Assembly: GCA_016703645.1 (NCBI GenBank)
Contig: JADJBR010000010.1
Location: 434,001-498,000 of the forward strand
Direction: 5' to 3'
Source: Zoogloea sp.
GTDB lineage: Bacteria > Pseudomonadota > Gammaproteobacteria > Burkholderiales > Rhodocyclaceae
DNA: 64,000 nucleotides
Each line of letters starts with the position of its first letter. Position 1 is the first letter of the stretch. Under the pieces are notes generated by a model. The model saw nothing but the letters and a program-made list of their open reading frames with translations, searched no databases and was not told the origin of the DNA. Both the position numbers and the translations under genes were made by a program. Shown here one piece after another: positions 48,262-57,954 of the stretch.

Positions 48262-50221
48262 TTACTTGAGCTGTTCCAGGATCGCCGGGTTCTCCAGCGT
48301 CGAGGTGTCCTGGGTGATTTCCTCGCCCTTGGCCAGCTGACGGAGCAGGCGGCGCATGATCTTGCCGGAACGGGTCTTCGGCAGGTTCTCACCGAAACGG
48401 ATGTCTTTCGGCTTGGCGATCGGCCCGATTTCCTGACCAACCCAGTTCTGCAGCTCCTTGATCATCGCAACGGCAGCATCGCCGGTCGGACGCGCACCCT
48501 TGAGTACCACGAAGGCCACGATTGCTTCACCGGTCAGATCATCCGGACGTCCAACCACGGCAGCCTCGGCAACCTTCTCGTGGGCAACCAGGGCGGATTC
48601 GATTTCCATCGTACCCATACGGTGACCGGAAACGTTCAGCACATCATCGATACGGCCGGTGATGGTGAAGTAGCCGGTGTCCTTGTCGCGGATGGCGCCG
48701 TCGCCAGCCAGGTACAGCTTGCCCTGGAAATCGGCGGGGTAGTAGGACTTGACGAAGCGGTCCGGATCGCCCCAGATGGTGCGGATCATGGACGGCCACG
48801 GCTTCTTGCACAACCAGGATGCCGCCCTGGCCCCAGGGCACTTCGGTACCGGTTTCGTCAACCACGGCGGCCTGGATGCCCGGGAAGGGCAGCGTGCAGG
48901 AGCCGGGGATCAGCGGAGTGGCGCCAGGCAGCGGGGTGATCATGTGGCCGCCGGTCTCGGTCTGCCAGAAGGTATCCACGATCGGGCAGCGGCTGCCGCC
49001 AACGTTCTCGTAGTACCACTCCCAGGCTGCGGGGTTGATCGGCTCGCCGACCGAACCCAGGATGCGCAGGCTGGACATGTCGTAGTTCTTGGGATGTACG
49101 GCCGGGGTGTTGTCCGCCGACTTGATCAGCGAACGGATCGCGGTCGGGGCGGTGTAGAACACGGTGACCTTGTGATCCTGGATCATCTTCCAGAAACGGC
49201 CGGCGTCCGGGTAGGTGGGCACGCCTTCAAACACCACTTCGGTCGCGCCGCAGGCCAGGGGGCCATAGGTGATGTAGGTGTGGCCCGTGACCCAGCCGAT
49301 ATCGGCGGTACACCAGAAGACATCATCCGGCTTGATGTCGAAGGTGTACTTCATGGTCAGCACGGCATGCAGCAGATAACCGCCAGTGGAGTGCTGAACA
49401 CCCTTCGGTTTGCCAGTCGAGCCGGAGGTGTAAAGAAGGAACAGGGGATGCTCGGCCTCGACCCATTCCGGCTCGCAGACGTCGGACTGCTGGGCAACCA
49501 GATCGTCGGCCCAGAAATCGCGACCGGCGACCATGGCGGTTTCGGCGCCGGTGCGCTTGACCACGATGACGCTCTTGATGGTCGGGCAGCCGCTGGCCAG
49601 CGCTTCGTCGGCGATGGACTTCAGGGGGAGTGCCTTGCCGCCACGGTTTTGACCGTCGGAGGTGATCAGCAGAACGGCGCCGGCATCGTTGATGCGGTCG
49701 GCCAGGGACTGGGCGGAGAAGCCGCCGAACACGATGGAGTGGGTTGCGCCGATACGGGCGCAAGCCTGCATGGCAACCACACCTTCAATGGACATCGGCA
49801 GATAGATGACGACGCGGTCACCCTTCTTGACGCCCTGGCCCTTCAGCGCGTTGGCGAACTTGCTGACGCGGCTGAGCAGATCGGCGTAGGTGACCTTGGT
49901 TACATCACCCTTGTCACCTTCAAAAATCAGTGCAACTTTGTCGCCCAGACCATTCTTGACCTGACGATCAAGACAGTTGTAGGAAACGTTCAGCTTGCCA
50001 TCGGCAAACCACTTGAAGAACGGAGCCTTGCTCTCATCCAGGACCTGGGTAAAGGGGGTTTGCCAGTCCAGCAGCTCCTTGGCACGGGTGCCCCAAAAAG
50101 CTTCGTAATCCTTTTCGGCTTCGGCACACAGGGCTTTGTACGCATCCATGCCCGACACCGCCGCGTTCTTTACCACCTCTTCAGACGGATAGTAGAACTT
50201 CTGGGTGGTTTCGCTCGTCAT
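48262..50221 (-). pseudogene. acs: Acetyl-CoA synthetase gene with a 1-nt frameshift
   Basis: AMP-forming acetyl-CoA synthetase. The two frames together give a 652-aa protein, the standard Acs length, from [20 protein letters not shown] to the C-terminus. Motifs: P-loop [20 protein letters not shown] and [12 protein letters not shown] in the first frame; [20 protein letters not shown] and [11 protein letters not shown] (the acetylation-regulated Lys) in the second. The break is at about 48803-48807, where minus-strand GTGCAAGAAGCC reads VVQEAVA; with one A fewer it would read [19 protein letters not shown], the family sequence. Either a sequencing error or recent inactivation. GAGAGGTG precedes the ATG. 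Confidence 0.92.
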
Positions 50222-50380
50222 TTTTTCACCTCTCCTCGTGTTATGAGTGTGCAACGTTGTTAGCTCTGAAACCTTGCTGGCGGGGAGTCCGGCCGCTGAT
50301 GCCTCGTGGATGCATGCGCCTTGTGGTGGCGCTTATTGGTGCACCGGCCCTGGGTCCGACAGGCATTAGAGTTGATCAAT

Positions 50381-50400
50381 CTTACACAGGACTTACACAA
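50381..50400 (-). promoter_or_regulatory. GTAAG direct repeat upstream of acs
   Basis: CTTACACAGGACTTACACAA on the plus strand: two CTTACACA units 11 bases apart, 160-180 bases before the acs ATG. The spacing and core match the repeat before yjcH-actP. The 333-base gap between acs and the MSHA operon holds no gene. Confidence 0.45.
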
Positions 50401-50554
50401 GACGGCTTCGGCACCCGTTCCGGGCATGGGACGTTTAGTCCGCACCGTTCTCGTGCATGTCGGGGGTGAACCTACCCAAGACGCCGGCACAAAAACTCAT
50501 AATGCATTAAATGAAATAGAATGCATGCCATTGAGATAAATCATTGGCGTCGCA

Positions 50555-52405
50555 ATGCCGATCCGCTCCCTTCTGTTCCTGCCATTCCTGCTGGCTGCGT
50601 GCGCCTCCCGCCCTCCTGCGCTTCCGTCGTCGGGGCATTTGCGAACCGAAGCCGCTGCGGTGCCCACCGCACCCGTGCCGCCCTTGTTACGGGACGTCCT
50701 GCCATTGCCCGCACCGGTCGCAGCCTCCAGGCTGGAAACCTACTCGGTGGTCGTCACCGGAGTGAACATCCAGGATCTGCTCTTCGCACTGGCCCGCGAC
50801 GCCCGGATCAACGTCGACGTCCACCCTGGCCTCACCGGAAACGTCACCCTCAACGCGGTCGATCAAACCCTGCCCCAGATCCTCGACCGTCTCACACGGC
50901 AGGTGGACATGCGCTACGAGATCCACGGACGGAACCTCTCCGTCATGCCGGACACCCCTTTCCTGCGCAGCTACCGCCTCGACTATGTGAACCTCAACAG
51001 AACGGTGACAGGTACCGTCTCCACCAATACCCAGATTGCCACCGGCGGCACCGGCAGCATGCTCGCCAGCGCGGGCGCGGCGGCAGGGCAGGCCGTCGGT
51101 GGCAACACCTCAGCAACACGGATAGAAAACCTCTCGCGAAACCAGCTTTGGGAGTCCCTGGAAAAGAACCTGCGCGACCTCCTGCGCGAGACTGACAAGA
51201 TACTGCCCGAGGGGTCCAGCGAAACCGTCGTCGAGAACACGGAGACGGCGAGCAGCAGCGGACAAGGGGTGAAGCCTGACATCGGCACCCAGGTCGGGGG
51301 CAAGCCGTTGCGCAATCGGAGTACCGCCGGCCGGCCAAGCATGCCCATCGGCCCGGGCGCCATGCAGAGCAACACCACCACCACGGTCCACAAGTCCACG
51401 TTTCGCGAAGCCGCGTCGGTGATCGCCAACCGGGAAACTGGCGTTCTCACTGTCCGCGCCACGGCGCGTCAGCATGAGAAGGTCAGTGAGTTCATCGACC
51501 GGGTGACGTCGGCGGCACGACGCCAGGTGCTTATCGAAGCGACCATCGTCGAAGTCAGCCTCGGTGACACCTACCGGCAAGGCATCGAATGGAGCCGGAT
51601 CCTCGCCAGCGGGACGCGCTTCGGAATCAGCGGCCCGGGCCTGGGCAGCACCGCGGGCAACGCCGTCACCCCATTCAGCGTCGCCTACAACAGCGCCGAC
51701 GGTATCGACTCCACGGTCAAGCTGCTGGAGAGCTTCGGCACGGTGAAGGTGCTCTCGAGCCCCAAGCTCTCGGTGCTCAACAACCAGACCGCAGCCATCA
51801 AGGTGGTGGAAGAGTATGTCTATTTCAGCGTAAAGGCCGACACCACCCAGACGACCAACGCCGGCGCACTCACCACGGTCACCACAACCCCCCAGTCGGT
51901 TTCCGTCGGGCTGGTGATGACCGTCACGCCCCAGATCAGCGACACCGATGAGGTCATCCTCAACGTCCGCCCCACCATCTCCAGCATCTCGGACTTCCGC
52001 CGTGACCCCAACCCGAGCATTCCGGGCGGCATCGCCAACCTTGTGCCACAGATACGAACCCGCGAGATCGAGTCCATCCTGCGCATCGGAAATGGCGAGA
52101 CGGCGATTCTCGGCGGCCTGATGGAAGACCGGATCGACTTCAAGACCGGGCGGGTTCCGCTGATCAGCCAGATCCCTCTGCTCGGGGAAATCTTCACCAA
52201 CCGCGACAATGGCATCCAGAAGACCGAGCTGGTCATATTCCTGCGCCCGGTGGTCGCCAGTGCAGCCCGGTCCGCCGGTGCTGGAGGTCATCTGCACGAC
52301 CGCCTTCCCGACGCAAGCTTCTTCCGCAACACCCCCACACCCGGCACGCCCAACTTCCCCCCCGACACCGGGCGCCTTGATGCACCGGCAAAGCAGCAAC
52401 CATGA
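50555..52405 (+). CDS. mshL: MSHA-type pilus secretin (MshL-like lipoprotein)
   Basis: 616-aa outer-membrane secretin. A lipoprotein signal with lipobox LAAC ends at about residue 16. An N-terminal secretin domain (NIQDLLFALARDARINVDVHP...VTLNAVDQTLPQIL) is followed by a Ser/Thr/Gly-rich stretch and the secretin core with VSEFIDRVTSAARRQVLIEA, VLSSPKLSVLNNQTAAIKV and IPLLGEIFTNRDNGIQKTELVIFLRP. This forms the pilus exit pore. The start lacks a clear ribosome site. It heads a six-gene operon with ATGA overlaps. Confidence 0.88.
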   Translation: MPIRSLLFLPFLLAACASRPPALPSSGHLRTEAAAVPTAPVPPLLRDVLPLPAPVAASRLETYSVVVTGVNIQDLLFALARDARINVDVHPGLTGNVTLNAVDQTLPQILDRLTRQVDMRYEIHGRNLSVMPDTPFLRSYRLDYVNLNRTVTGTVSTNTQIATGGTGSMLASAGAAAGQAVGGNTSATRIENLSRNQLWESLEKNLRDLLRETDKILPEGSSETVVENTETASSSGQGVKPDIGTQVGGKPLRNRSTAGRPSMPIGPGAMQSNTTTTVHKSTFREAASVIANRETGVLTVRATARQHEKVSEFIDRVTSAARRQVLIEATIVEVSLGDTYRQGIEWSRILASGTRFGISGPGLGSTAGNAVTPFSVAYNSADGIDSTVKLLESFGTVKVLSSPKLSVLNNQTAAIKVVEEYVYFSVKADTTQTTNAGALTTVTTTPQSVSVGLVMTVTPQISDTDEVILNVRPTISSISDFRRDPNPSIPGGIANLVPQIRTREIESILRIGNGETAILGGLMEDRIDFKTGRVPLISQIPLLGEIFTNRDNGIQKTELVIFLRPVVASAARSAGAGGHLHDRLPDASFFRNTPTPGTPNFPPDTGRLDAPAKQQP

Positions 52406-53526
52406 GCCGCCTCCTCGAAGCCCTGCGCCAAGCCGAAGGCGACAGACATGTATCCGCACCGCCAGCCCACGGGGCGACGTACTCAGGACTGGCACTCGAA
52501 CCCCTCACCGGAGATTCGCAACCGTCCGTTGAACCTGCCGGGGACAGGCCGGCCTCGCCCCCCGGCCCCACCGCCGAGCCTGCCCCGCCGATACGACGTC
52601 CCTCCTCATCCCTAGTTCGCCCCCTGCTTGTCGGACTTGCCGGTGCAGCGGCACTGGCGGGGATGGCCGGTGGCATCTGGCTGGAGCTGCAACCCCTGGC
52701 CCACGCCGACGCAACCCACCCGGGCCGGCAGGTGCCGCCGGAGGTCTTGCCCGCGGCGCCGGCGCCTCCGGCAGCCACGCCACCTGCATCCATTGGCCCA
52801 TTGTTAACAACGGTTGAGAGCCCGGGCCTTCCCCTCCCAGTGCTGACAAGGCCAGCAGTCGGCCCCCGGCCTGCACGACATTCTGACGCGCCCGAGCCAC
52901 CAACCACTCATCGTGACGGACTCGAACCCCAATTCCGGCGGAGCGACTCCGGGGGCGAAACCCCGCCCACTTCCACGGCCCATGCAGCCCTCTTGGCGGG
53001 TGACACGGTCCGTGCCGAGGCGCTCTATCGGGCTGCACACCACATCGCACCCACAGACGTCGACGCGCTCCGCGGCCTTGGCGCCCTGGCATTGCAGGCC
53101 CTTCGCCCACTCGACGCAGAGGCCTACTTCACTGCAAGCCTGGATCTCGACCCGACCGACCCGGTCGCCATCGCCGGACTGAGCCTCATCCGACCGGACA
53201 CCGCCACCGAAACCCGTCTTCGCCTGCGCATCGCCGGACAAACGGACGCCCTTGCACCCCGGCTTGCCCTAGCCGAACGCCTCGCCCGCGAACAGCGCTG
53301 GGCCGAAGCCCGGCGCAGCTACGCCCTGGCCCACGCCCTCACACCGGCAGATCCGGACATCACTTACAACCTGGCGGTGAGCCTCGATCATTCAGGCCAG
53401 CGCCACCTGGCCGCGGATCACTACCGCATGGCCCTGGACCTGGCGGCGCAGCAGCCCGCGCGCTTCAACCCGTCCCAGTGCGCGGCGCGCCTGCACGCGC
53501 TCACTTCCGTCGAGGCATCCCCATGA
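52402..53526 (+). CDS. TPR protein of MSHA-like system (MshN-like)
   Basis: 374-aa protein starting MSRLLEALRQAEGDRH, typical of GspB/MshN-type assembly proteins. One transmembrane helix lies at about 74-95 (LLVGLAGAAALAGMAGGIWL), then a Pro-rich linker and a C-terminal TPR region (ALLAGDTVRAEALYRAAHHIAP, then LGALALQALRPLDAEAYF). It probably links the ATPase and platform to the secretin. Overlaps mshL and mshE by ATGA. The MshN identity rests on position plus TPR. Confidence 0.7.
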   Translation: MSRLLEALRQAEGDRHVSAPPAHGATYSGLALEPLTGDSQPSVEPAGDRPASPPGPTAEPAPPIRRPSSSLVRPLLVGLAGAAALAGMAGGIWLELQPLAHADATHPGRQVPPEVLPAAPAPPAATPPASIGPLLTTVESPGLPLPVLTRPAVGPRPARHSDAPEPPTTHRDGLEPQFRRSDSGGETPPTSTAHAALLAGDTVRAEALYRAAHHIAPTDVDALRGLGALALQALRPLDAEAYFTASLDLDPTDPVAIAGLSLIRPDTATETRLRLRIAGQTDALAPRLALAERLAREQRWAEARRSYALAHALTPADPDITYNLAVSLDHSGQRHLAADHYRMALDLAAQQPARFNPSQCAARLHALTSVEASP

Positions 53527-55235
53527 ACAAGGCGCCGCAGACCCCTCAACCCATTGGCCAGACGCTCATTGCCCTGGGCCTGATCAGCAGCGACCAGCTT
53601 CACATCGCCCTGCGCGAACAGACACGCACCCGGGAGATCATCGGCCGGCAGCTCGTCCGTCTGGGCTTTCTTTCGGAGGCCACGCTGCGCGATGCCCTGG
53701 CCCGCAGCCTTGACCAAACCTGTGCCGACCTCACCGGCCTGCTGCCGGATGCGGAAGCCCTCACCCTGGTACCGCGTCAGGCCGCCCGCCGTCTCGGCCT
53801 GATCCCCCTCAGCTACGACGCCGAGCGGTGTCACCTGGTGGTCGCATCAAGCAACACCCGGGACATCCTGGCCCAGGACCAGCTCCGCAGCCTGCTCCCC
53901 AGCGGTGCCACCGTCGAACTGCGGCTCGCTGGCGACTCGGAGATCGCTTGCGCCATCGACATGCTCTATGGGCACGAGCTGTCCATCGACGGAATCCTTC
54001 ACGAGATCGAAACGGGCGAGACGGACGCGACCGGTCTGGCCGGCCGGGGCGACACCTACGCCCAGCCGGTGGTACGGCTAATCGACGCCCTGCTTGCCGA
54101 TGCCGTCAAGCGCGGCGCCTCTGACCTCCACTTCGAACCGGAAGCCGGCTTCCTGCGCATCCGCTATCGCATCGACGGCCTGCTGCGCCAGATCCGCGCC
54201 CTGCACAGATCCTACTGGCCCGCCATGGCGGTGCGCATCAAGGTCATGGCCGGACTCAACATTGCGGAGACCCGCGCGCCCCAGGATGGCCGGATCTCCC
54301 TCAGTGTCAGCGGCCGCCCTGTGGACTTTCGCGTCTCCACGCAGCCCACCATCCATGGCGAGAACATCGTCCTGCGGATACTGGATCGTCAGAAAGGCAT
54401 CGTCGGCCTGAATGAACTCGGGCTCAGCGCTCCCCGCCTCGATCTGCTCAAACTGATGATCGCCCGCCCGGAAGGGCTGATTCTCGTCACCGGCCCCACC
54501 GGGAGCGGCAAGACCACCACCCTGTATTCCATCCTTGGTCACATCAATGCGGAGGGCATCAACATCATGACCCTCGAAGACCCGGTGGAATATCCCATGG
54601 CGCAGATCCGCCAGACCGCTGTCTCCGATTCGGCCAGGCTGGATTTCGCCAATGGGGTGCGGGCCATGCTGCGCCAGGATCCGGACGTGATCCTGGTGGG
54701 CGAAATCCGCGACAGCGACACCGCCCGCATGGCCTTCCAGGCGGCGATGACCGGACATCAGGTGTATTCCACCCTGCACACCAGCTCGGCCATCGGCGCC
54801 ATCCCGCGCCTCCTCGACCTGGGCATCGTGCCCGACATCCTGGCCGGCAACCTGATCGGCATCGTGGCCCAGCGGCTGGTACGCCGCCTGTGCCCCCACT
54901 GCCGCGAAGCCTACCCCGCTGCCGACTACGAAATGCGGCTGCTGGGCTGTACCGACAATGGCGTGCGCCCCACCTTGTTCCGCGCCAGGGGCTGCCCCCA
55001 GTGCGACTTTCAGGGCTACCGGGGGCGCATGGCCATCATGGAACTGCTCCGCATGGACGCGGACCTGGACGAACTGATTGCCCGTCGCGCCACGGCACGC
55101 GAACTCCATCATGCGGCAGCCGCCCGGGGCTTCAGGCCGCTGGCCGACGATGGCACCCGCCGGGTCCTGGAGGGCAGCACGTCCCTCGAGGAGCTCTCCC
55201 GGGTCATCGACCTGACCGAACGCCTGCTCCCATGA
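53523..55235 (+). CDS. mshE: MSHA pilus extension ATPase with MshEN c-di-GMP-binding domain
   Basis: 570-aa GspE/PilB-type assembly ATPase. The N-terminus carries the paired MshEN motifs that bind c-di-GMP: IGQTLIALGLISSDQLHIAL (about 11-30) and IGRQLVRLGFLSEATLRDAL (about 40-59). Walker A is GPTGSGKTTT (about 324-333). The Asp box LEDPVEYPM, Walker B DPDVILVGEIRD and a tetracysteine zinc site (CPHC ... CPQC) follow. ATGA overlaps with genes on both sides. Pilus assembly is thus expected to respond to c-di-GMP; the domain role is established for Vibrio MshE. Confidence 0.9.
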   Translation: MNKAPQTPQPIGQTLIALGLISSDQLHIALREQTRTREIIGRQLVRLGFLSEATLRDALARSLDQTCADLTGLLPDAEALTLVPRQAARRLGLIPLSYDAERCHLVVASSNTRDILAQDQLRSLLPSGATVELRLAGDSEIACAIDMLYGHELSIDGILHEIETGETDATGLAGRGDTYAQPVVRLIDALLADAVKRGASDLHFEPEAGFLRIRYRIDGLLRQIRALHRSYWPAMAVRIKVMAGLNIAETRAPQDGRISLSVSGRPVDFRVSTQPTIHGENIVLRILDRQKGIVGLNELGLSAPRLDLLKLMIARPEGLILVTGPTGSGKTTTLYSILGHINAEGINIMTLEDPVEYPMAQIRQTAVSDSARLDFANGVRAMLRQDPDVILVGEIRDSDTARMAFQAAMTGHQVYSTLHTSSAIGAIPRLLDLGIVPDILAGNLIGIVAQRLVRRLCPHCREAYPAADYEMRLLGCTDNGVRPTLFRARGCPQCDFQGYRGRMAIMELLRMDADLDELIARRATARELHHAAAARGFRPLADDGTRRVLEGSTSLEELSRVIDLTERLLP

Positions 55236-56434
55236 GTGATTTCAGCTATCGGGCGATGAACCCCCACGGCCGCATCGTGCGCGGGCGGATGGATGCCGCC
55301 AACCCGGGCGATCTCGAACTGCGTCTGCGCCGACTCGGACTGGATCTGGTCCACGGTACGCCGGTGCGGCCGCTGAACTGGCGCCCCAAGCGCAAGATCA
55401 GCCGGCGCGAACTGATCAACTTCTGCTTTCACCTTGAGCAGTTCCTGCGGGCTGGCGTACCGATCATCGACAGCCTGGCCGACCTGCGCGACGCCCTGCA
55501 TCGCGCTCACTTCCGCCAGATCATCGGCGACGTCGTGGAGGCCATCGAAGGCGGACTCAGCTTGTCCCAGGCGCTGCAACGCCACCCCGAGGTCTTCAAT
55601 GGCGTCTTTTGCAGCCTGGTAAGGGCCGGCGAACACACCGGGCGGCTGCCGGAAGTCCTTCATGCCCTCACCGACGCCCTCAAGCGTGACGATGAGCTGG
55701 CCGCCTACGCCCTGCGCATCGCCCTCTACCCGGCCATTGTCAGCCTCGTCATCACCGCAGCAATGGCGGTCGCATTGATCCATGTTGTCCCGGAGCTTGC
55801 CCGCCTGTTCCAGAGTGCAGGGCAGACCCTACCCTGGCAAACCCGGGCACTCATCGCCCTGTCCGGCTTCGTCATCGAGCACGGCTGGCTGTTGCTGGTG
55901 GGCGCCATCGCCAGCCTGGCGCTGGCACGCCATGCGATCACCACGCGCCCGGCCGTAAGACTGCGCTTCGATGCCGCCCTGCTGCGCCTGCCCATCCTCG
56001 GCGCCGTCCGGCGCAAGATCATCCTGGCCCGCTTCACCGGCCTGTTCGCAATGATGTACGCCTCCGGCATCACCGTCATCGACGCCCTCAAGTCTGCAGA
56101 GGATGTCGTGGGCAACCGGGCCCTGCGCCAGGGCCTGCAACAAGTCGGGCAGCACATTGCCCAGGGCAGCAAGGTGTCCGACGCCTTCCGCTCCGTCGAG
56201 CTGTTTCCACCGCTGGTCACCCGCATGTTGCGGGTCGGCGAGAGCACCGGAGCCCTGGACACGGCCCTCGCCAACGTCAGCTACTTCTACGACCGGGATG
56301 TGCGAGAAGCCATCGAAAGACTGCAGGCCAGCATCGAACCCACCCTCACCCTGTTGCTGGGCGGGCTGCTGCTGGCGGTCATGGGCGCCGTCATGATGCC
56401 GGTCTACGACATCGTCACCCGGATGAAATTCTGA
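55232..56434 (+). CDS. mshG: Inner-membrane platform protein (MshG; GspF/PilC family)
   Basis: 400-aa polytopic protein. Two GspF repeats: the first has FCFHLEQFLRAGVPIIDSL and AYALRIALYPAIVSLVITAA, the second FTGLFAMMYASGITVIDALKSAEDVVGN and FPPLVTRMLRVGESTGALD. It provides the rotating platform under the pilus. The ATG at 55232 overlaps the mshE stop (ATGA). A much longer in-frame opening upstream lies within mshE and is discarded. Confidence 0.9.
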   Translation: MSDFSYRAMNPHGRIVRGRMDAANPGDLELRLRRLGLDLVHGTPVRPLNWRPKRKISRRELINFCFHLEQFLRAGVPIIDSLADLRDALHRAHFRQIIGDVVEAIEGGLSLSQALQRHPEVFNGVFCSLVRAGEHTGRLPEVLHALTDALKRDDELAAYALRIALYPAIVSLVITAAMAVALIHVVPELARLFQSAGQTLPWQTRALIALSGFVIEHGWLLLVGAIASLALARHAITTRPAVRLRFDAALLRLPILGAVRRKIILARFTGLFAMMYASGITVIDALKSAEDVVGNRALRQGLQQVGQHIAQGSKVSDAFRSVELFPPLVTRMLRVGESTGALDTALANVSYFYDRDVREAIERLQASIEPTLTLLLGGLLLAVMGAVMMPVYDIVTRMKF

Positions 56435-56436
56435 GC

Positions 56437-57954
56437 ATGCGCGGAACCTACATCCTCCACCTCACCCCCGCCGGCCTCACCGCATTCTCCGTTGGGCGCC
56501 ACGGGGTCGCCGCAGAGCATGCCTTTCCGCACTCGGCTGAAGGGCATCGGGACTTTGAAACCTTCCTCTCCGGACTGGACGGAGCTGCGCGGATCAGCCT
56601 GCTCGTGGATGTGCCGGACGAAGCCCACCATATCGAGCCCCTGCCCTTCGTCAGAGGGCGTGACCGACGGGCCATGCTGAGCCGTCGCCAGGACCACCTC
56701 TTCGGCGACACACCTTTCCGCAGCCATCTGTCCCTCGGCCGGGAAAGCGATGGCCGCCGCGACGAAAGGATCCTGTTCGCAGCCTTGACGCGCCCGGCCG
56801 CCATCCGGCCATGGCTCCAGCGGATCGTGGCGTCCCCCTGCGTCCTGGCCGAAATGACCAGCACCTCCTTTCTCTCGCAGGCCCTGGCTATTCCCCTTCA
56901 ACCGGCCTCCAGGCTCTTCCTGTTCGCCCACCTGACACCTGCCGGATTGCGCGTATCCTGCTTCGAGAACAAACACTTACGTTTCAGCCGCCTCACCGTC
57001 AGCAGCGCACCCGGCCCTGACTCGGACACTACCTTCCTGGTCGATGAAATCCGGCGCAGCTACGACTACCTGCTCAGCCAGCGCGCCCTGCCGCACGACC
57101 GGCCAACGGTAGCATGCATCCTGGTGGCGGACGATGCGGCCCGGGATGCCCTGCAGGCCGCCCAGTTTGCCAGCCCGGGCCTGACACTTCAGCCCGTGCT
57201 CATGGCTGAGGCCAGCGCGGCCCTCCGGCTCACGCCCCCCGGCGCGGACGCCAACAGCCTGCCACTGCTGATCCAGACTTTCGCCACCCGCCGGCCGAGG
57301 CTCCCCCAGTTTGCCCCCACCGACGCCCTGGCCGGGCAGCGCCTGCAGCGACAAGGACGTATCGCCGGCGCGCTCGCCGCCGCCATCTTCCTGATCTGCC
57401 TCGGATCGGCCGGCCTCACACTGCTCGAAGCCCGCGGCAAGCGCAGCCTGGCCGAAAACAGCCTGCGCCAGGCCGCCGTTCTGGAAGCCCGCCTGGTCGA
57501 CGTCATCGGTCACACACCCGCCTTACCCCAGCCCCTGGAAAACCTGCGCACAACCCTGGACATGCTCCAGGCCCTGGCGGCCAGCAGCATGGGGCCCGAG
57601 CCCGCCCTGCACCGGCTTGCCGCCGCCCTCGCCCCGGTCAGTGGTTTCAATTTGCAGGAAATCGAGTGGAGCATCGCAGCCCCCGGTGCAGAACCGCCTG
57701 CAATGCGGGCAGCCACCCAGACGCTGCGCGTGCGCTTCGACCTCCCAAGCGGCACGGATCGCGCCCGGGAACGGGCGCACCAGGCACGTTCGATCCTGGC
57801 AGCACTCGATACCCTGGCAGGCGCACAGATCCAGATCCTGCGCCAACCCGCCGAAACGTCCGGGTCCGAACCCTTGCGCGTGGCCGCGTCACTCCCCGGC
57901 GACACATCGCCCCAGCTTGAAGTCCGGGTCCAACTGCCCTTGAACCCACCATGA
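56437..57954 (+). CDS. MshI-like (PilM/PilN-type) assembly protein
   Basis: 505-aa protein. The first 290 residues fit an actin-fold PilM/MshI cytoplasmic domain (YILHLTPAGLTAFSVGRHG, then FLVDEIRRSYDYLLSQRAL). A single transmembrane helix at about 308-329 (RIAGALAAAIFLICLGSAGLTL) is followed by a periplasmic PilN-like coiled region. MshI usually has this two-part plan. It starts 2 bases after mshG and overlaps mshJ by ATGA. Sequence divergence keeps the name tentative. Confidence 0.7.
   Translation: MRGTYILHLTPAGLTAFSVGRHGVAAEHAFPHSAEGHRDFETFLSGLDGAARISLLVDVPDEAHHIEPLPFVRGRDRRAMLSRRQDHLFGDTPFRSHLSLGRESDGRRDERILFAALTRPAAIRPWLQRIVASPCVLAEMTSTSFLSQALAIPLQPASRLFLFAHLTPAGLRVSCFENKHLRFSRLTVSSAPGPDSDTTFLVDEIRRSYDYLLSQRALPHDRPTVACILVADDAARDALQAAQFASPGLTLQPVLMAEASAALRLTPPGADANSLPLLIQTFATRRPRLPQFAPTDALAGQRLQRQGRIAGALAAAIFLICLGSAGLTLLEARGKRSLAENSLRQAAVLEARLVDVIGHTPALPQPLENLRTTLDMLQALAASSMGPEPALHRLAAALAPVSGFNLQEIEWSIAAPGAEPPAMRAATQTLRVRFDLPSGTDRARERAHQARSILAALDTLAGAQIQILRQPAETSGSEPLRVAASLPGDTSPQLEVRVQLPLNPP

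Noticed and set aside
48749..50263. A 504-codon plus-strand frame opposite acs
   Set aside because: Antisense to a gene with all Acs motifs; no protein-like signature of its own.
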